Shown: positions 53,032 through 61,952, counted from the stretch's first letter. The stretch: DNA of 64,000 nt from UMGS902 sp045580835 (GCA_045580835.1 JAZNOM010000091.1:1-64000); one strand, 5' to 3'. Notes: generated from the sequence alone by a model not told the origin. Numbers and translations are program-made.

Positions 53032-55023
53032 TTATTTCTTTTTCTTTACAAGGCAGACTGCAGTGCGTGACGGAAGATACATCTTAAAGCCGTACTTCTT
53101 TTTATCAACCTTTTCGGCGGTGTATGTGATATCGGTTGCAATACGGTTAAATCCGCCGAACTTTTCATCATCAGTGGAAAGCACGGGAACATACTCGCCG
53201 GCGGAAGGAGTATTTACAAAATAGCCGTCATAGGAATTATACGGACTGAAATTGAATGCAAAAACTGCGCCGTTTCGCTCGTAAATAAGCACCTGCGCCC
53301 GCTCGTCAATGAACAAAGCTTTCGCATCCTTATTAAAAATCTTCTTATCCTTTGACAAAGCAAGCATTGCCTTGTCAAACTCCTCAAGCCATTCATATTT
53401 GAGCAGCTTATCGTCTGCAAGATGCCACTGGCGGCGGCAATAGTAATGACTCCAACCGTTGCCCTCGCGCGGGAAGTCAATCCACTCGGGATGACCAAAC
53501 TCATTGCCCATAAAGTTAAGATATCCCTCGCCCGCAAGTGACATTGTAATAAAACGAATCATTTTATGAAGCGCAATACCGCGGTCAACAACCGCACTTG
53601 CCTCGCTGAGTTTTGACATGTGGGTATACATTGCACTGTCGCAAAGCCAGAAAATTATTGTTTTATCGCCGACAAGCGCTTGATCATGCGACTCTGCATA
53701 GCCTATTGTCTTTTCCATTGGACGGTGACTTGAAAGCTCATTCCAGATCTGCCACATGTTCCAATGCTCGTCACTTGTAGTCTTAAGCAGCTTTATCCAC
53801 ATATCCGGCACGCCCATGGAAAGGCGAAAGTCAAAGCCAATGCCGCCGTCTGCGATAGGCAAACACATACCGGGCATACCAGACATATCCTCGGCAATTG
53901 TAACCGCATTTGGGTTAACCTCGCGTATAAGCTCGTTTGCAAGTTGAAGATAGGTAATAGCCTCGGTTTCAGTATTGAGTGAGAAATACTTTGAATAGTC
54001 GGTAAACGCAGTTCCAAGGCCGTGGTCATAATAAATCATTGAGGTTACACCGTCAAAGCGGAAACCGTCAAAATGATACTCATTCATCCAGAATTTGAGG
54101 TTTGAAAGCAGAAAATGTATAACCTCGTTTTTGTTATAGTTAAAGAGCCTTGTTCCCCACGCGGGATGGTCGCCGCGCTGACCTACATGAAAGAACTGAT
54201 AATCTGTACCGTCAAACTGATTGATACCCTCGGCGGTATTTCTAACCGCGTGAGAATGAATAACATCAAGCAGCACCGCAATGCCCATTTCGTGCGCGGT
54301 GTCGATAAGTTCCTTCAAATCGGCGGGCATACCAAATCTTGATGAAGCTGCAAAGAATGAAGAAACCTGATATCCGAATGAGCCATAATACGGGTGCTCC
54401 ATTATCGCCATTATCTGAATGGCGTTGTAGCCTAGCCCCTTGATACGCGGGAGTATCTTTTCGGTAAACTCCTTGTATGTGCCGACCTTTTCTTCCTCCT
54501 GCGCCATACCGATGTGGCACTCGTAGATATAGAGGTTTTTTGCAGGCTTAAAGGTCTTTTTCTTCCATTTATACGGCTTTTCGTCTAGGATTTCGCACGA
54601 CCAGACACGAGTTACAGGGTCTTGTACCACTCTGCGTGCGTAAAGCGGAATTCGTTCTAAAAACTGCCCGTCCTTTTCTACAACGGTTTTTACCTTACAG
54701 CCGCCGTAAAGGCTACGATTTCCCGAAAGGTATATTTCATGCACACCGTTTCCAATATTCGTGAGTTTAAGCTCGGTTGGATTCCAGCCGTTCATTTCAC
54801 CCATGATGTAAACAGCGTCAGCGCCGGGCGCCCATTCGCGATAATACCAGCCGTTTTTATCCTTGTGGAAGCCGAAATACTCATGCGCGTTGGCGAAGTC
54901 CGAAAGAGAGGTCCCCTTGCCGAGTATTTCTTTTTTCTTGCGGTTGTAATTTGCAACCCGAAGTTCAATATCCGATTCAAAAGGTTTCAAATATGGGTCA
55001 TATTCTAAAATCTTATAGCTCAT
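53032..55023 (-). CDS. glgB: 1,4-alpha-glucan branching enzyme
   Basis: Transfers glucan chains to make alpha-1,6 branches in glycogen. The 663-residue protein has an N-terminal CBM48 (~45-140: FGFHKDKNGWYYREWAPGADAVYIMGE), a GH13 barrel with DVIHSHAVRN, FDGFRFDGVTSMI (nucleophile Asp), VTIAEDMSGMPG (acid Glu) and YAESHDQALVGDKT, and a C-terminal beta domain. GGAGG is inside the extension of the frame to 55038, so the ATG at 55023 is taken. It is on the opposite strand from glgCDAP and has its own promoter and terminator. Confidence 0.95.
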   Translation of the reverse strand: MSYKILEYDPYLKPFESDIELRVANYNRKKKEILGKGTSLSDFANAHEYFGFHKDKNGWYYREWAPGADAVYIMGEMNGWNPTELKLTNIGNGVHEIYLSGNRSLYGGCKVKTVVEKDGQFLERIPLYARRVVQDPVTRVWSCEILDEKPYKWKKKTFKPAKNLYIYECHIGMAQEEEKVGTYKEFTEKILPRIKGLGYNAIQIMAIMEHPYYGSFGYQVSSFFAASSRFGMPADLKELIDTAHEMGIAVLLDVIHSHAVRNTAEGINQFDGTDYQFFHVGQRGDHPAWGTRLFNYNKNEVIHFLLSNLKFWMNEYHFDGFRFDGVTSMIYYDHGLGTAFTDYSKYFSLNTETEAITYLQLANELIREVNPNAVTIAEDMSGMPGMCLPIADGGIGFDFRLSMGVPDMWIKLLKTTSDEHWNMWQIWNELSSHRPMEKTIGYAESHDQALVGDKTIIFWLCDSAMYTHMSKLSEASAVVDRGIALHKMIRFITMSLAGEGYLNFMGNEFGHPEWIDFPREGNGWSHYYCRRQWHLADDKLLKYEWLEEFDKAMLALSKDKKIFNKDAKALFIDERAQVLIYERNGAVFAFNFSPYNSYDGYFVNTPSAGEYVPVLSTDDEKFGGFNRIATDITYTAEKVDKKKYGFKMYLPSRTAVCLVKKKK

Positions 55024-55053
55024 GCGGGTAACCTCCATTGCTGTTATAAATAT

Positions 55054-55062
55054 ATTATAACA
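55054..55062 (-). promoter_or_regulatory. Extended -10 promoter element of glgB
   Basis: On the minus strand TGTTATAAT, a TGn-extended -10, about 31 bases before the start codon. No good -35 box is seen. Confidence 0.45.
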
Positions 55063-55111
55063 TAAGTTGAGAAGGATTTGCGTATTTTTTGTAAAATATA
55101 ATTAAGAAAAA

Positions 55112-55246
55112 CGTCAGAACCTGCCCCGGAAAGGTTCCGACACCTCCAAACCTTTTTATAAAGAATTATCCTCCGAAGCCATGGCTACACATATAACTTT
55201 TTACAGTTTTTCTTTGGTTCTTTCTTCTTAAGAAAGAACGCCCTCG
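55112..55246. repeat. Dispersed ~135-bp intergenic repeat, copy 2
   Basis: Matches the element at 32145-32280 over its whole length, with near-identical ends (CGTCAGAACCTGCCCCGG and the GTTCTTTCTT/AAGAAAGAAC hairpin followed by GAACGCCCTCG) and a diverged middle around the shared AGCCATGGCTAC. It lies between glgB and hydA. Confidence 0.8.
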
Positions 55247-55258
55247 CTTCTTTACGCA

Positions 55259-55288
55259 AAAAAGGCACTGCCCAAGCAGTGCCTTTTT
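55259..55288 (-). terminator. Terminator of the hydrogenase operon
   Basis: AAAAAGGCACTGC pairs over 13 bp with its complement across CCAA and ends in T-run on the minus strand, 8 bases after the hydA stop. Confidence 0.88.
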
Positions 55289-55296
55289 GTGTTTAA

Positions 55297-57033
55297 TTAA
55301 AGTCCGCGCTTAACGTAAGTGGTGTGGAGAATCTCATGAGCCTTGTGGCTATTGGGCTCGCCGAAGAATTCTTCGTAAAGCTTCTTAACCGCGCTGTTCT
55401 CGTGAGACTTTCTAAGGTCCATATTCTTATCAGCGGTATAGAGAACTGCTGCTCTCTTTGCGCGAAGGTCAACATTGTTGCGAACCTTTGCAGGCTGATA
55501 AGGCTGACCGCCGCCGTTTACGCAACCGCCGGGACATGCCATAACTTCGATAAAGTGAACGTCTTCCTCACCGTTCTGAACTCTGGTAAGAAGTTCCTTT
55601 GCGTTAGCAGTGCCGCTAACAACAGCAACCTTGAGTTCCATGTCGCCGAGCTTGTAAGAAGCGCGCTTGATACCGGCGGTACCGCGAACGTCCTCAAACT
55701 CAAGCTTTTCGAGAGGCTTGCCCTCGATAACTTCAGCAGCAGTACGGAGAGCAGCCTCCATAACACCACCGGTAGCACCGAAGATTGCGCCTGCGCCCGA
55801 ACCGATATCGAACGGAACGTCGAACTTTTCGTCAGCAAGGCCGCGGAAGTCGATACCTGCAACCTCAATCATCTTTGCAAGCTCGCGAGTGGTGATAGCA
55901 ACGTCAACGTCGGGAACACCTGCTGCAGCCTGGTTAGGACGACCAACCTCAAACTTCTTTGCGGTACAAGGAATTACAGATACAAAGAAGATATTTTTGG
56001 GGTCAATACCCATCTTCTGTGCATAGTAGGTCTTGTAGGTTGCGCCGAACATCTGCTGAGGAGACTTACAAGTAGAGAGGTTCTCTGTCATTTCAGGGAA
56101 GTAATGCTCACAGTACTTGATCCAACCGGGAGAGCAAGAGGTAATCATGGGGAGTGCGCCGCCATTCTTAACTCTGCCGAGGAACTCGGTAGCCTCTTCC
56201 ATAATGGTAAGGTCAGCAGTGAGGTTCATATCGTATACACCGTCAAAGCCGAGGCGCTTCATAGCAGCAACCATCTGACCTTCGGTGTCGGTGCCGGGCT
56301 CATAGCCGAAGCACTCGCCGATCTGTGCACGAACGGAAGGAGCAGCACAGATTGCAACGTGCATATCGGGGTTAGCGATAGCGTCAAATACCTTTGCAGT
56401 ATCGTCTCTTTCATAAAGAGCACCTGTAGGACAAGCAACTACGCACTGGCCGCAGTTGATACAGGAAGTGTCAGCAAGGTTAAGACCGAAAGCAGAACCG
56501 ATAGAGGTATCAAAGCCACGGTCATTTGCGCCGATAACACCGATGCCCTGCATAGCCTTACAAGCAGCTACGCAACGACGGCAAAGGATACACTTGTTAT
56601 TATCACGAATGATGGATACAGAAGAATCGTCGATAGGATACTCGGTTCTCTCGCCGCCGAAGTGATGCTCGTCAACACCGTACTCGTTGCAGAGCTTCTG
56701 AAGCTCACAAGTAGTGCTGCGTACGCAGGAGAGACAGTCCTTCTTATGGTTGGAAAGAAGAAGCTCGAGGTTCATCTTTCTGGAGTCGCGAATCTTCTTG
56801 GAGTTGGTGGTAATTTCCATACCCTCATTTACAGGGTATACGCAAGCGGTAACAAGTCCGCGAGCGCCCTTTACCTCAACAAGGCAAAGACGGCATGCGC
56901 CGATTTCGTTAATATCCTTGAGATAGCAAAGTGTCGGGATATCAATGCCGGCATAGCGACAAGCTTCAAGAACAGTCATGCCCTTTTCAACTGCATAGTC
57001 TCTGCCGTTAATTTTAATGTTTACAGTTTCCAT
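55297..57033 (-). CDS. hydA: [FeFe] hydrogenase catalytic subunit of a HydABC-type complex
   Basis: Produces or oxidises H2 in the cytosol. The 578-residue protein has an N-terminal 2Fe-2S domain (CRYAGIDIPTLCYL..GACRLCLVEV), a His-Cys 4Fe-4S motif (HKKDCLSC), two 4Fe-4S clusters (CILCRRCVAAC and CINCGQCVVAC), and the three H-cluster motifs: TSCSPGWIKY, IPCTAKKFE and MACPGGCVNGGGQP. This is the architecture of HydA in electron-bifurcating HydABC enzymes. I take the ATG at 57033; a GTG at 57054 in the same frame includes the GGAG ribosome site. hydB ends 21 bases upstream. Maturases HydEFG are not in the window. Confidence 0.95.
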   Translation of the reverse strand: METVNIKINGRDYAVEKGMTVLEACRYAGIDIPTLCYLKDINEIGACRLCLVEVKGARGLVTACVYPVNEGMEITTNSKKIRDSRKMNLELLLSNHKKDCLSCVRSTTCELQKLCNEYGVDEHHFGGERTEYPIDDSSVSIIRDNNKCILCRRCVAACKAMQGIGVIGANDRGFDTSIGSAFGLNLADTSCINCGQCVVACPTGALYERDDTAKVFDAIANPDMHVAICAAPSVRAQIGECFGYEPGTDTEGQMVAAMKRLGFDGVYDMNLTADLTIMEEATEFLGRVKNGGALPMITSCSPGWIKYCEHYFPEMTENLSTCKSPQQMFGATYKTYYAQKMGIDPKNIFFVSVIPCTAKKFEVGRPNQAAAGVPDVDVAITTRELAKMIEVAGIDFRGLADEKFDVPFDIGSGAGAIFGATGGVMEAALRTAAEVIEGKPLEKLEFEDVRGTAGIKRASYKLGDMELKVAVVSGTANAKELLTRVQNGEEDVHFIEVMACPGGCVNGGGQPYQPAKVRNNVDLRAKRAAVLYTADKNMDLRKSHENSAVKKLYEEFFGEPNSHKAHEILHTTYVKRGL

Positions 57034-57054
57034 TATTTCTCTTTCTCCTTTCAC

Positions 57055-58866
57055 TTATTTCTTCTCAATTGCCTTGGGTCTGCAGTTACTCATACATACG
57101 CCGCACTTCACGCACTTAGCTGCATCAATGGTAAAGGATGCGAGCTTGTGGCCGGGAGCGATGTAATCGGTTCTTTCAATAGCGTTAACAGGACAGTTCT
57201 TTGCACAGAGACCACAGCCGATACACTTATCCTTGTCGATAGTGAAGCTGAGAAGGCTCTTACATACGCCTGCAGGACACTTCTTGTCCACAACGTGAGC
57301 AATGTACTCATCGCGGAAGTACTGAAGTGTAGAAAGAACAGGGTTAGGAGCAGTCTGTCCGAGACCGCAGAGAGAACCTGCCTTGATGTACTGTGCAAGC
57401 TCTTCAAGTCTGTCGATATCTTCAAGTTCGCCCTTACCTGCGATAATCTTGTCAAGGATTTCAAGCATACGCTTGGTACCGATACGGCAAGGAGTACACT
57501 TACCGCAGGACTCGTCAACTGTGAAGTCGAGGAAGAATCTTGCGATGTCAACCATACAGTTGTCCTCGTCCATAACGATAAGTCCGCCGGAGCCCATCAT
57601 GGAGCCGAGAGCGATAAGGTTGTCGTAGTCGATAGGAGTGTCGATAAGGTGAGCAGGGATACAACCGCCGGAAGGACCACCGGTCTGTGCAGCCTTGAAC
57701 TTCTTACCGTTAGGAATACCGCCGCCGATCTCCTCGATAACTTCGCGGAGAGTGGTACCCATAGGAATTTCTACAAGGCCGGTGTTGGTAATCTTACCGC
57801 CGAGAGCGAATACCTTTGTACCCTTGGACTTTTCGGTACCCATGGAAGGAAACCAGTCAGAACGGTTAAGGATAATCTGAGGAATGTTTGCATAGGTTTC
57901 TACGTTGTTAAGAACGGTAGGCTTGTTGAAAAGACCCTTTTCTGCAGGGAACGGAGGACGGGGACGAGGCTCGCCGCGGTTACCCTCGATAGAAGTCATA
58001 AGTGCAGTCTCTTCGCCGCAAACGAATGCACCTGCGCCGAGACGGATAAACATATCAAATTCAAAGCCGGTGCCGAAGATATCCTTGCCAAGGAGGCCGT
58101 ATTCACGAGCCTGATCAATAGCAATCTGGAGACGCTGTACAGCGATAGGATACTCTGCACGAACGTATACGTAACCCTCGGTAGCACCGATAGCATAGCC
58201 TGCGATAGCCATTGCTTCGATAAGTGCATGGGGGTCACCTTCAAGAATGGAACGGTCCATGAACGCGCCGGGGTCACCCTCGTCTGCGTTACATGCAACA
58301 TACTTCTGACCGCCCTGAACGAGCTTGCGAGCGAGGTCCCACTTTCTGCCGGTGGGGAATCCGCCGCCGCCGCGTCCGCGGAGACCGGAATCAAGAACGG
58401 TCTGGATAACGCTTTCGGGAGTCATCTCTGTGAGAGCCTTACCGAGCGCTGCATAACCGTCTCTTGCAATATACTCTTCGATGTTTTCAGGGTTGATAAC
58501 ACCGCAGTTACGAAGCGCAACGCGCTTCTGCTTGCTGTAGAACTTGGTTTCTGCAAGAGAAGAAACTGCTTCCTTCTCGCCTGCCTCGTGATACTCAAGG
58601 CGAGCTACGGGACGGCCCTTAAGAAGGTGCTCGTCAACGATCTCGGGAATATCCTCAGGCTTAACCATGCTGTAGAATGTGCCGTCGGGGTATACGATCA
58701 TAACCGGACCGAGAGCACAAAGACCGAAACAACCTGTGATAACGATTTTTACTTCTTCGGTGAGGCCCTTTGCTGCGAGCTCTTTTTCAAGAGTCTCTTT
58801 GAGAGCCAAACTTCCGGAGGAAGTACAACCGGTACCGCCGCAAATCAATACATGTGTGCGAATCAT
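57055..58866 (-). CDS. hydB: HydB, NuoF-like NADH/FMN subunit of the bifurcating hydrogenase
   Basis: The 603-residue subunit binds NAD(H) and FMN. It starts with a thioredoxin-like 2Fe-2S domain (LICGGTGCTSSG), continues with the NuoF core (GRGGGGFPTGRKW, CNADEGDPGAFMDRSILEGDPH, GAGAFVCGEETALM), the SCGKCTPCRIGTKRM 4Fe-4S ligand set, and ends in a two-cluster ferredoxin domain (CIGCGLCAKNCPVNAI and CVKCGVCMSNCRPKAI). This domain order is diagnostic for HydB versus complex I NuoF. Spacing to the neighbours is short throughout, so it is in one operon with hydC and hydA. Confidence 0.95.
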   Translation of the reverse strand: MIRTHVLICGGTGCTSSGSLALKETLEKELAAKGLTEEVKIVITGCFGLCALGPVMIVYPDGTFYSMVKPEDIPEIVDEHLLKGRPVARLEYHEAGEKEAVSSLAETKFYSKQKRVALRNCGVINPENIEEYIARDGYAALGKALTEMTPESVIQTVLDSGLRGRGGGGFPTGRKWDLARKLVQGGQKYVACNADEGDPGAFMDRSILEGDPHALIEAMAIAGYAIGATEGYVYVRAEYPIAVQRLQIAIDQAREYGLLGKDIFGTGFEFDMFIRLGAGAFVCGEETALMTSIEGNRGEPRPRPPFPAEKGLFNKPTVLNNVETYANIPQIILNRSDWFPSMGTEKSKGTKVFALGGKITNTGLVEIPMGTTLREVIEEIGGGIPNGKKFKAAQTGGPSGGCIPAHLIDTPIDYDNLIALGSMMGSGGLIVMDEDNCMVDIARFFLDFTVDESCGKCTPCRIGTKRMLEILDKIIAGKGELEDIDRLEELAQYIKAGSLCGLGQTAPNPVLSTLQYFRDEYIAHVVDKKCPAGVCKSLLSFTIDKDKCIGCGLCAKNCPVNAIERTDYIAPGHKLASFTIDAAKCVKCGVCMSNCRPKAIEKK

Positions 58867-58884
58867 TTTATTTCCTCCGTTTAA

Positions 58885-59250
58885 TTATTTATTACCGATA
58901 ACATAATCGGTTACAACCTTGCCGCCCTTGATGTGCTCTTCAACAACGCGCTTTGCCTTGTCTGCATCCATCTTAACGTATGTAACCTTTTCCTTGCCGT
59001 CTTCGAATACTTCTACAACGGGCTCGTACTGGCAAATACCGATACAACCGGTCTGGGTAACGGTCACCTTTTCGGAAAGACCTGCCGCGTTAACCGCCTC
59101 AACGAAAGCGGAGAGTACGGGGCGTGCGCCTGCTGCGATACCGCAGGTAGCCATACCAACAACTACTCTTACATCACCGCTGCCTTCACGCATAGCAACC
59201 TTATCCTGCATTTTTGCCTTAATTGCTGCAAGTTCTGCTAAAGATTTCAT
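58885..59250 (-). CDS. 2Fe-2S thioredoxin-like ferredoxin
   Basis: A 121-residue protein of the NuoE-like ferredoxin fold (MATCGIAAGARPVL, then QTGCIGICQYEPVVEV). It shows three cysteines in those positions, not the usual four, so cluster ligation may be unusual. Such genes regularly sit between hydC and hydB in clostridial hydrogenase operons and probably shuttle electrons or stabilise the complex. It starts 17 bases after the HATPase gene. Confidence 0.85.
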   Translation of the reverse strand: MKSLAELAAIKAKMQDKVAMREGSGDVRVVVGMATCGIAAGARPVLSAFVEAVNAAGLSEKVTVTQTGCIGICQYEPVVEVFEDGKEKVTYVKMDADKAKRVVEEHIKGGKVVTDYVIGNK

Positions 59251-59267
59251 GGTTTACACCTCCAAAA

Positions 59268-59822
59268 TTATTCAGATAAATCATATTGTTCGCTTAAAAA
59301 TCCGCGTACCCACTGCAAAATCTCCGGCTCGCCAAGCGAAATGTCGCCAAGCACCGCACGAAGCTCTTTTGTGTCCATCTCCACGTTAAATCGGGGAGTT
59401 TTATGCACATAAAGATAATCAACCTCGGGATGCCCTTGTAAAAGCACCTCAATGGTGGATATCATGTCACCGACCGGCGTCATGTCTATGTGCTTTGTGT
59501 CAAAGGTGGCACACACCGTGGTGCCATGCTCGTCAGGATAATTCTTTTCATCCTTTGAAACAATGTTAAGCGCACCGCCCGTCTGCTCGCATGCAAGCTT
59601 TAGAAGCGGAATGCCCATACCAACCTTTCTTGTGGTACGCGTTGTATAAAACGGATCCATTACCGTGCGCAACGTTTCTTCGCTCATACCGCAACCGTCG
59701 TCGGTGATAGTGAGCGTAAGCCAGCCGTCATCGTTTTCGATAAGCGAAATGATGATATTTTTTGCGCGCGCCGTAATAGAGTTCTGAGTGATATCGAGAA
59801 TATTCAGCGATAACTCTTTCAT
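59268..59822 (-). CDS. HATPase-fold ATP-binding protein in the hydrogenase operon
   Basis: A 184-residue soluble protein with a GHKL ATP-binding domain: N box ELSLNILDITQNSITARA, G1 DDGCGMSE, and G2-like KVGMGIPLLKLACEQTGG. There is no HisKA dimerisation helix and no sensor, so it is a lone ATPase or anti-sigma/kinase-like protein, not a classical sensor kinase. The C-terminal ~60 residues are unassigned. It is a known companion of hydrogenase genes in clostridia, but its substrate is unknown. It lies 6 bases after hydC. Confidence 0.82.
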   Translation of the reverse strand: MKELSLNILDITQNSITARAKNIIISLIENDDGWLTLTITDDGCGMSEETLRTVMDPFYTTRTTRKVGMGIPLLKLACEQTGGALNIVSKDEKNYPDEHGTTVCATFDTKHIDMTPVGDMISTIEVLLQGHPEVDYLYVHKTPRFNVEMDTKELRAVLGDISLGEPEILQWVRGFLSEQYDLSE

Positions 59823-59828
59823 AAAGAA

Positions 59829-60323
59829 TTATTTGTACTCTGCGATAATGTTAGGAACATCTTTTGTAGTAAGTCTGCCGTAAACGTTGCCGTTAACAGT
59901 CAAAACGGGTGCAAGACCACAAGCACCGATGCAACGGGTAGCCTCAAGAGACCACTTGCCGTCGGGGGATGTGCCGCCGCCTACAAGACCGAGTTCTTCG
60001 CCAAACTTTTCATAAATATCGCCGCTGCCCTTAACGTAGCAAGCAGTACCAAGACATACTGCTACTGCAACCTCACCCTTGGGGTTGAGTGCAAACTGAG
60101 AGTAGAATGTAGCGATACCGAAAATCTCCTCAACGGGCTTGCCGGTGTGCTTTGCAATAATCTGCATTACCTCTACGGGAAGATAACCGTAGACATCCTG
60201 CGCCTGCTGAAGAATAGGCATCATTGCGCCTCTCTCATTCTTGTGAGCGTCGATAATTTCGAGGAGCTTTGCTTCCTGCTCTTTTGTGCCGCGAAATTCG
60301 ACCTGAGTCAATTGCTTTTTCAT
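59829..60323 (-). CDS. hydC: HydC, NuoE-like 2Fe-2S subunit of the bifurcating hydrogenase
   Basis: The 164-residue subunit has an N-terminal helical part (LLEIIDAHKNERGAMMPILQQAQDVYGYLP, then IFGIATFYSQFAL) and a 2Fe-2S thioredoxin-like domain with ligands in VCLGTACYVKG and ATRCIGACGLAP. It completes HydABC. AGGAGG precedes the ATG. It is the first gene after a ~130-base leader with a TATAAT box at 60436-60441 (no clear -35). Confidence 0.93.
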   Translation of the reverse strand: MKKQLTQVEFRGTKEQEAKLLEIIDAHKNERGAMMPILQQAQDVYGYLPVEVMQIIAKHTGKPVEEIFGIATFYSQFALNPKGEVAVAVCLGTACYVKGSGDIYEKFGEELGLVGGGTSPDGKWSLEATRCIGACGLAPVLTVNGNVYGRLTTKDVPNIIAEYK

Positions 60324-60350
60324 AGTTCGAACCTACCTCCTGTGATTTCA

Positions 60351-60441
60351 TTAAATAAATTTATTTCAATTTTATTTAATCCGTTCCTTGCGCGATGGCA
60401 ACGCGAAAAAAGCGTACTACCCCGCATACAAAAACATTATA
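60351..60441 (-). promoter_or_regulatory. Leader and probable promoter of hydC
   Basis: The -10 candidate TATAAT (minus strand) is at 60436-60441. In the leader TTAAATAAA/TTTATTTAA form an inverted repeat (60351-60379). The remaining 60442-60544 holds nothing recognisable. Confidence 0.35.
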
Positions 60442-60544
60442 CTATACTTTTTTAAAAAAATCTATAGTTTCAGTGATTTTTTTCTGAAAAATGTCGAAAA
60501 TTTAACGAAGTTTTTTTGTGCGAAGTAAATAAAAAGCACCATAT

Positions 60545-60660
60545 GTCATCCTGAGGAGCGAAGCTACGAAGGATCTGCATCCCGCAAGGGATGTCTAAAA
60601 GAAGAAAAACCTTGCCCAAAGCAAGGTTTTCAGATTCTTCGCATGCGCTCAGAATGACAA
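60545..60660. repeat. GTCATCCTGAG-type inverted repeat element with internal terminator
   Basis: The ends TGTCATCCTGAG and CTCAGAATGACA are an imperfect inverted repeat, with GAAGGATCT and AGATTCTTC inside them, a hairpin CATCCC/GGGATG, and a terminator-like stem AAAACCTTGC/GCAAGGTTTT at 60606-60630. I recognise this as a widely dispersed bacterial intergenic element. It ends one base before the PHP gene stop and can terminate that transcript. Confidence 0.7.
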
Positions 60661-60661
60661 G

Positions 60662-61399
60662 TTAGTGTTTTCTTAAATATTCAAAAAATGCTTTTCTTAC
60701 GGCATCTTCGTCCGACGGGTCTGCATCAAGCTCGATGAAGTTCACCGCTTCGTTTATGCTTGTTACGCGGTGCGCATCCGAATCGACAAGCACAAGTGCG
60801 TTTTTTACTTCTGCATACTTTTCGCGGTATTCATCCACATTTGCACTATCGTTGAACTCGACTGCGGTAAATCCGGGTTCGGGCGGAACATCTCCAAGCA
60901 CGGCGATAATACCGTTTGAAGTGCGGTCAATGTGTGCAGGAAAAACAAATGCGCCATGTTCCCTGGCAAGTGCTACGCCCTCATCAAGCGAAAGTGTAGT
61001 CGATGTGATTAGCAGGATTTCTTCAGTGCCTGTGACCTCGTCATCCTCGTTCATATAATACTGACCGCCGAACATCGCAACGTCATTTTTAAACGGCATC
61101 ATGTAGTTGTCCTTTACCGTATGCCAGAACTTCATCGCGTTGTCATATTCCTCAAAAAGGCAGACAATATGCACACTTTCTGCGGTTTCAAGTTCCATTC
61201 CTGCTATCGGCACAACGCCGTATGCGTGGCACGCTGCAAAAAACGCAGGGAGATTTCCGCAGGAATTGTGGTCGGTGAGCGCGGCAATATTGAGTCCGTT
61301 GAGCGCGGCAATACCTGCCATTGTAACAGGTGTCATATCATCATCTGCACACGGCGAAAGGCAGGAATGCATATGTAGGTCATAGTAAAATTTTGGCAT
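60662..61399 (-). CDS. PHP-domain phosphoesterase
   Basis: A 245-residue metal-dependent phosphoesterase of the PHP (polymerase and histidinol phosphatase) superfamily. Ligands are visible as DLHMHSCLSPC, ALTDHNSCGNL, MELETAESVHIVCLF, FVFPAHIDR and LVDSDAHRV. It is cytosolic. Substrate is unknown; homologues hydrolyse nucleotides or sugar phosphates. It sits in the hydrogenase locus between the DRTGG/sensory-hydrogenase genes and hydC, as in other clostridia. Confidence 0.87.
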   Translation of the reverse strand: MPKFYYDLHMHSCLSPCADDDMTPVTMAGIAALNGLNIAALTDHNSCGNLPAFFAACHAYGVVPIAGMELETAESVHIVCLFEEYDNAMKFWHTVKDNYMMPFKNDVAMFGGQYYMNEDDEVTGTEEILLITSTTLSLDEGVALAREHGAFVFPAHIDRTSNGIIAVLGDVPPEPGFTAVEFNDSANVDEYREKYAEVKNALVLVDSDAHRVTSINEAVNFIELDADPSDEDAVRKAFFEYLRKH

Positions 61400-61442
61400 A
61401 TGTATTCCCTCCTTTCAATAGATTCTTTAACAATCATACGCA

Positions 61443-61892
61443 CTAATCCGTTTCTTGCGTGTTGTCTGCATTACGAGTAAACACCAATTCATCATATTTT
61501 CCGGAAAACACTGTATCAGAGTCTTTGTCCACTTTAATTACTAACTTATCCGGAGCAAAAGTACATTCGCCGGAAAATTCAGGAACCTCATAAAAAATTG
61601 AATTTGAAGTTTTTTCAGTAATCTGAAAAAAAACTTGGTTGGTTTGATGAATAAAACACAGTCTGAATTTGATAGGGCGATCATTAATTATAACTTCGCC
61701 TTTCGGAAAATCGAATTCTTCGGATTCAACATCTACCTCGACCCACGCTTTAGGATCCTCACAAACCCATTTAGCAGAACCATAATCCCAAGGCCGTTTT
61801 CCATGGTAAGGGTCGAAATTGCAACTAATAAAAGACAAACAAAGAAATGCACAAGCAAGAGCAAATATTCTGCGCAATACTATCACCACCAT
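61443..61892 (-). CDS. Small lipoprotein of unknown function
   Basis: A ~149-residue exported protein with a signal peptide and lipobox ending FISC. The mature start NFDPYHGKRPWDYGSAKWVCEDP is a motif seen in small clostridial lipoproteins, but I know no function. The ATG at 61892 has no clear ribosome site; a TTG five codons later (61877), behind GGTGGTGATA, may be the true start. It stands between the DRTGG and PHP genes, next to a half copy of the GTCATCCTGAG repeat, and may be an insertion into the locus. Confidence 0.65.
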   Translation of the reverse strand: MVVIVLRRIFALACAFLCLSFISCNFDPYHGKRPWDYGSAKWVCEDPKAWVEVDVESEEFDFPKGEVIINDRPIKFRLCFIHQTNQVFFQITEKTSNSIFYEVPEFSGECTFAPDKLVIKVDKDSDTVFSGKYDELVFTRNADNTQETD

Positions 61893-61915
61893 TCACAAGA
61901 CTCGCTGCGCTCGCA

Positions 61916-61947
61916 TATCCTTCGCATTCGCTCAGGATGACAGATAG
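61916..61947. repeat. Half copy of the GTCATCCTGAG repeat
   Basis: ATATCCTTCGCATTCGCTCAGGATGACAG resembles one arm of the element at 60545-60660 (CTTCGCATGCGCTCAGAATGACA). The matching other arm is missing. Confidence 0.5.
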
Positions 61948-61952
61948 TTTAG

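Noticed and set aside
55324..58884. An open + strand frame of about 1186 codons opposite hydA and hydB
   Set aside because: It is antisense to two clearly recognised genes, has no recognisable domain and Cys/Val/Ser-rich composition typical of a mirrored frame under strong codon bias. Its length comes from the bias of the hydrogenase genes.
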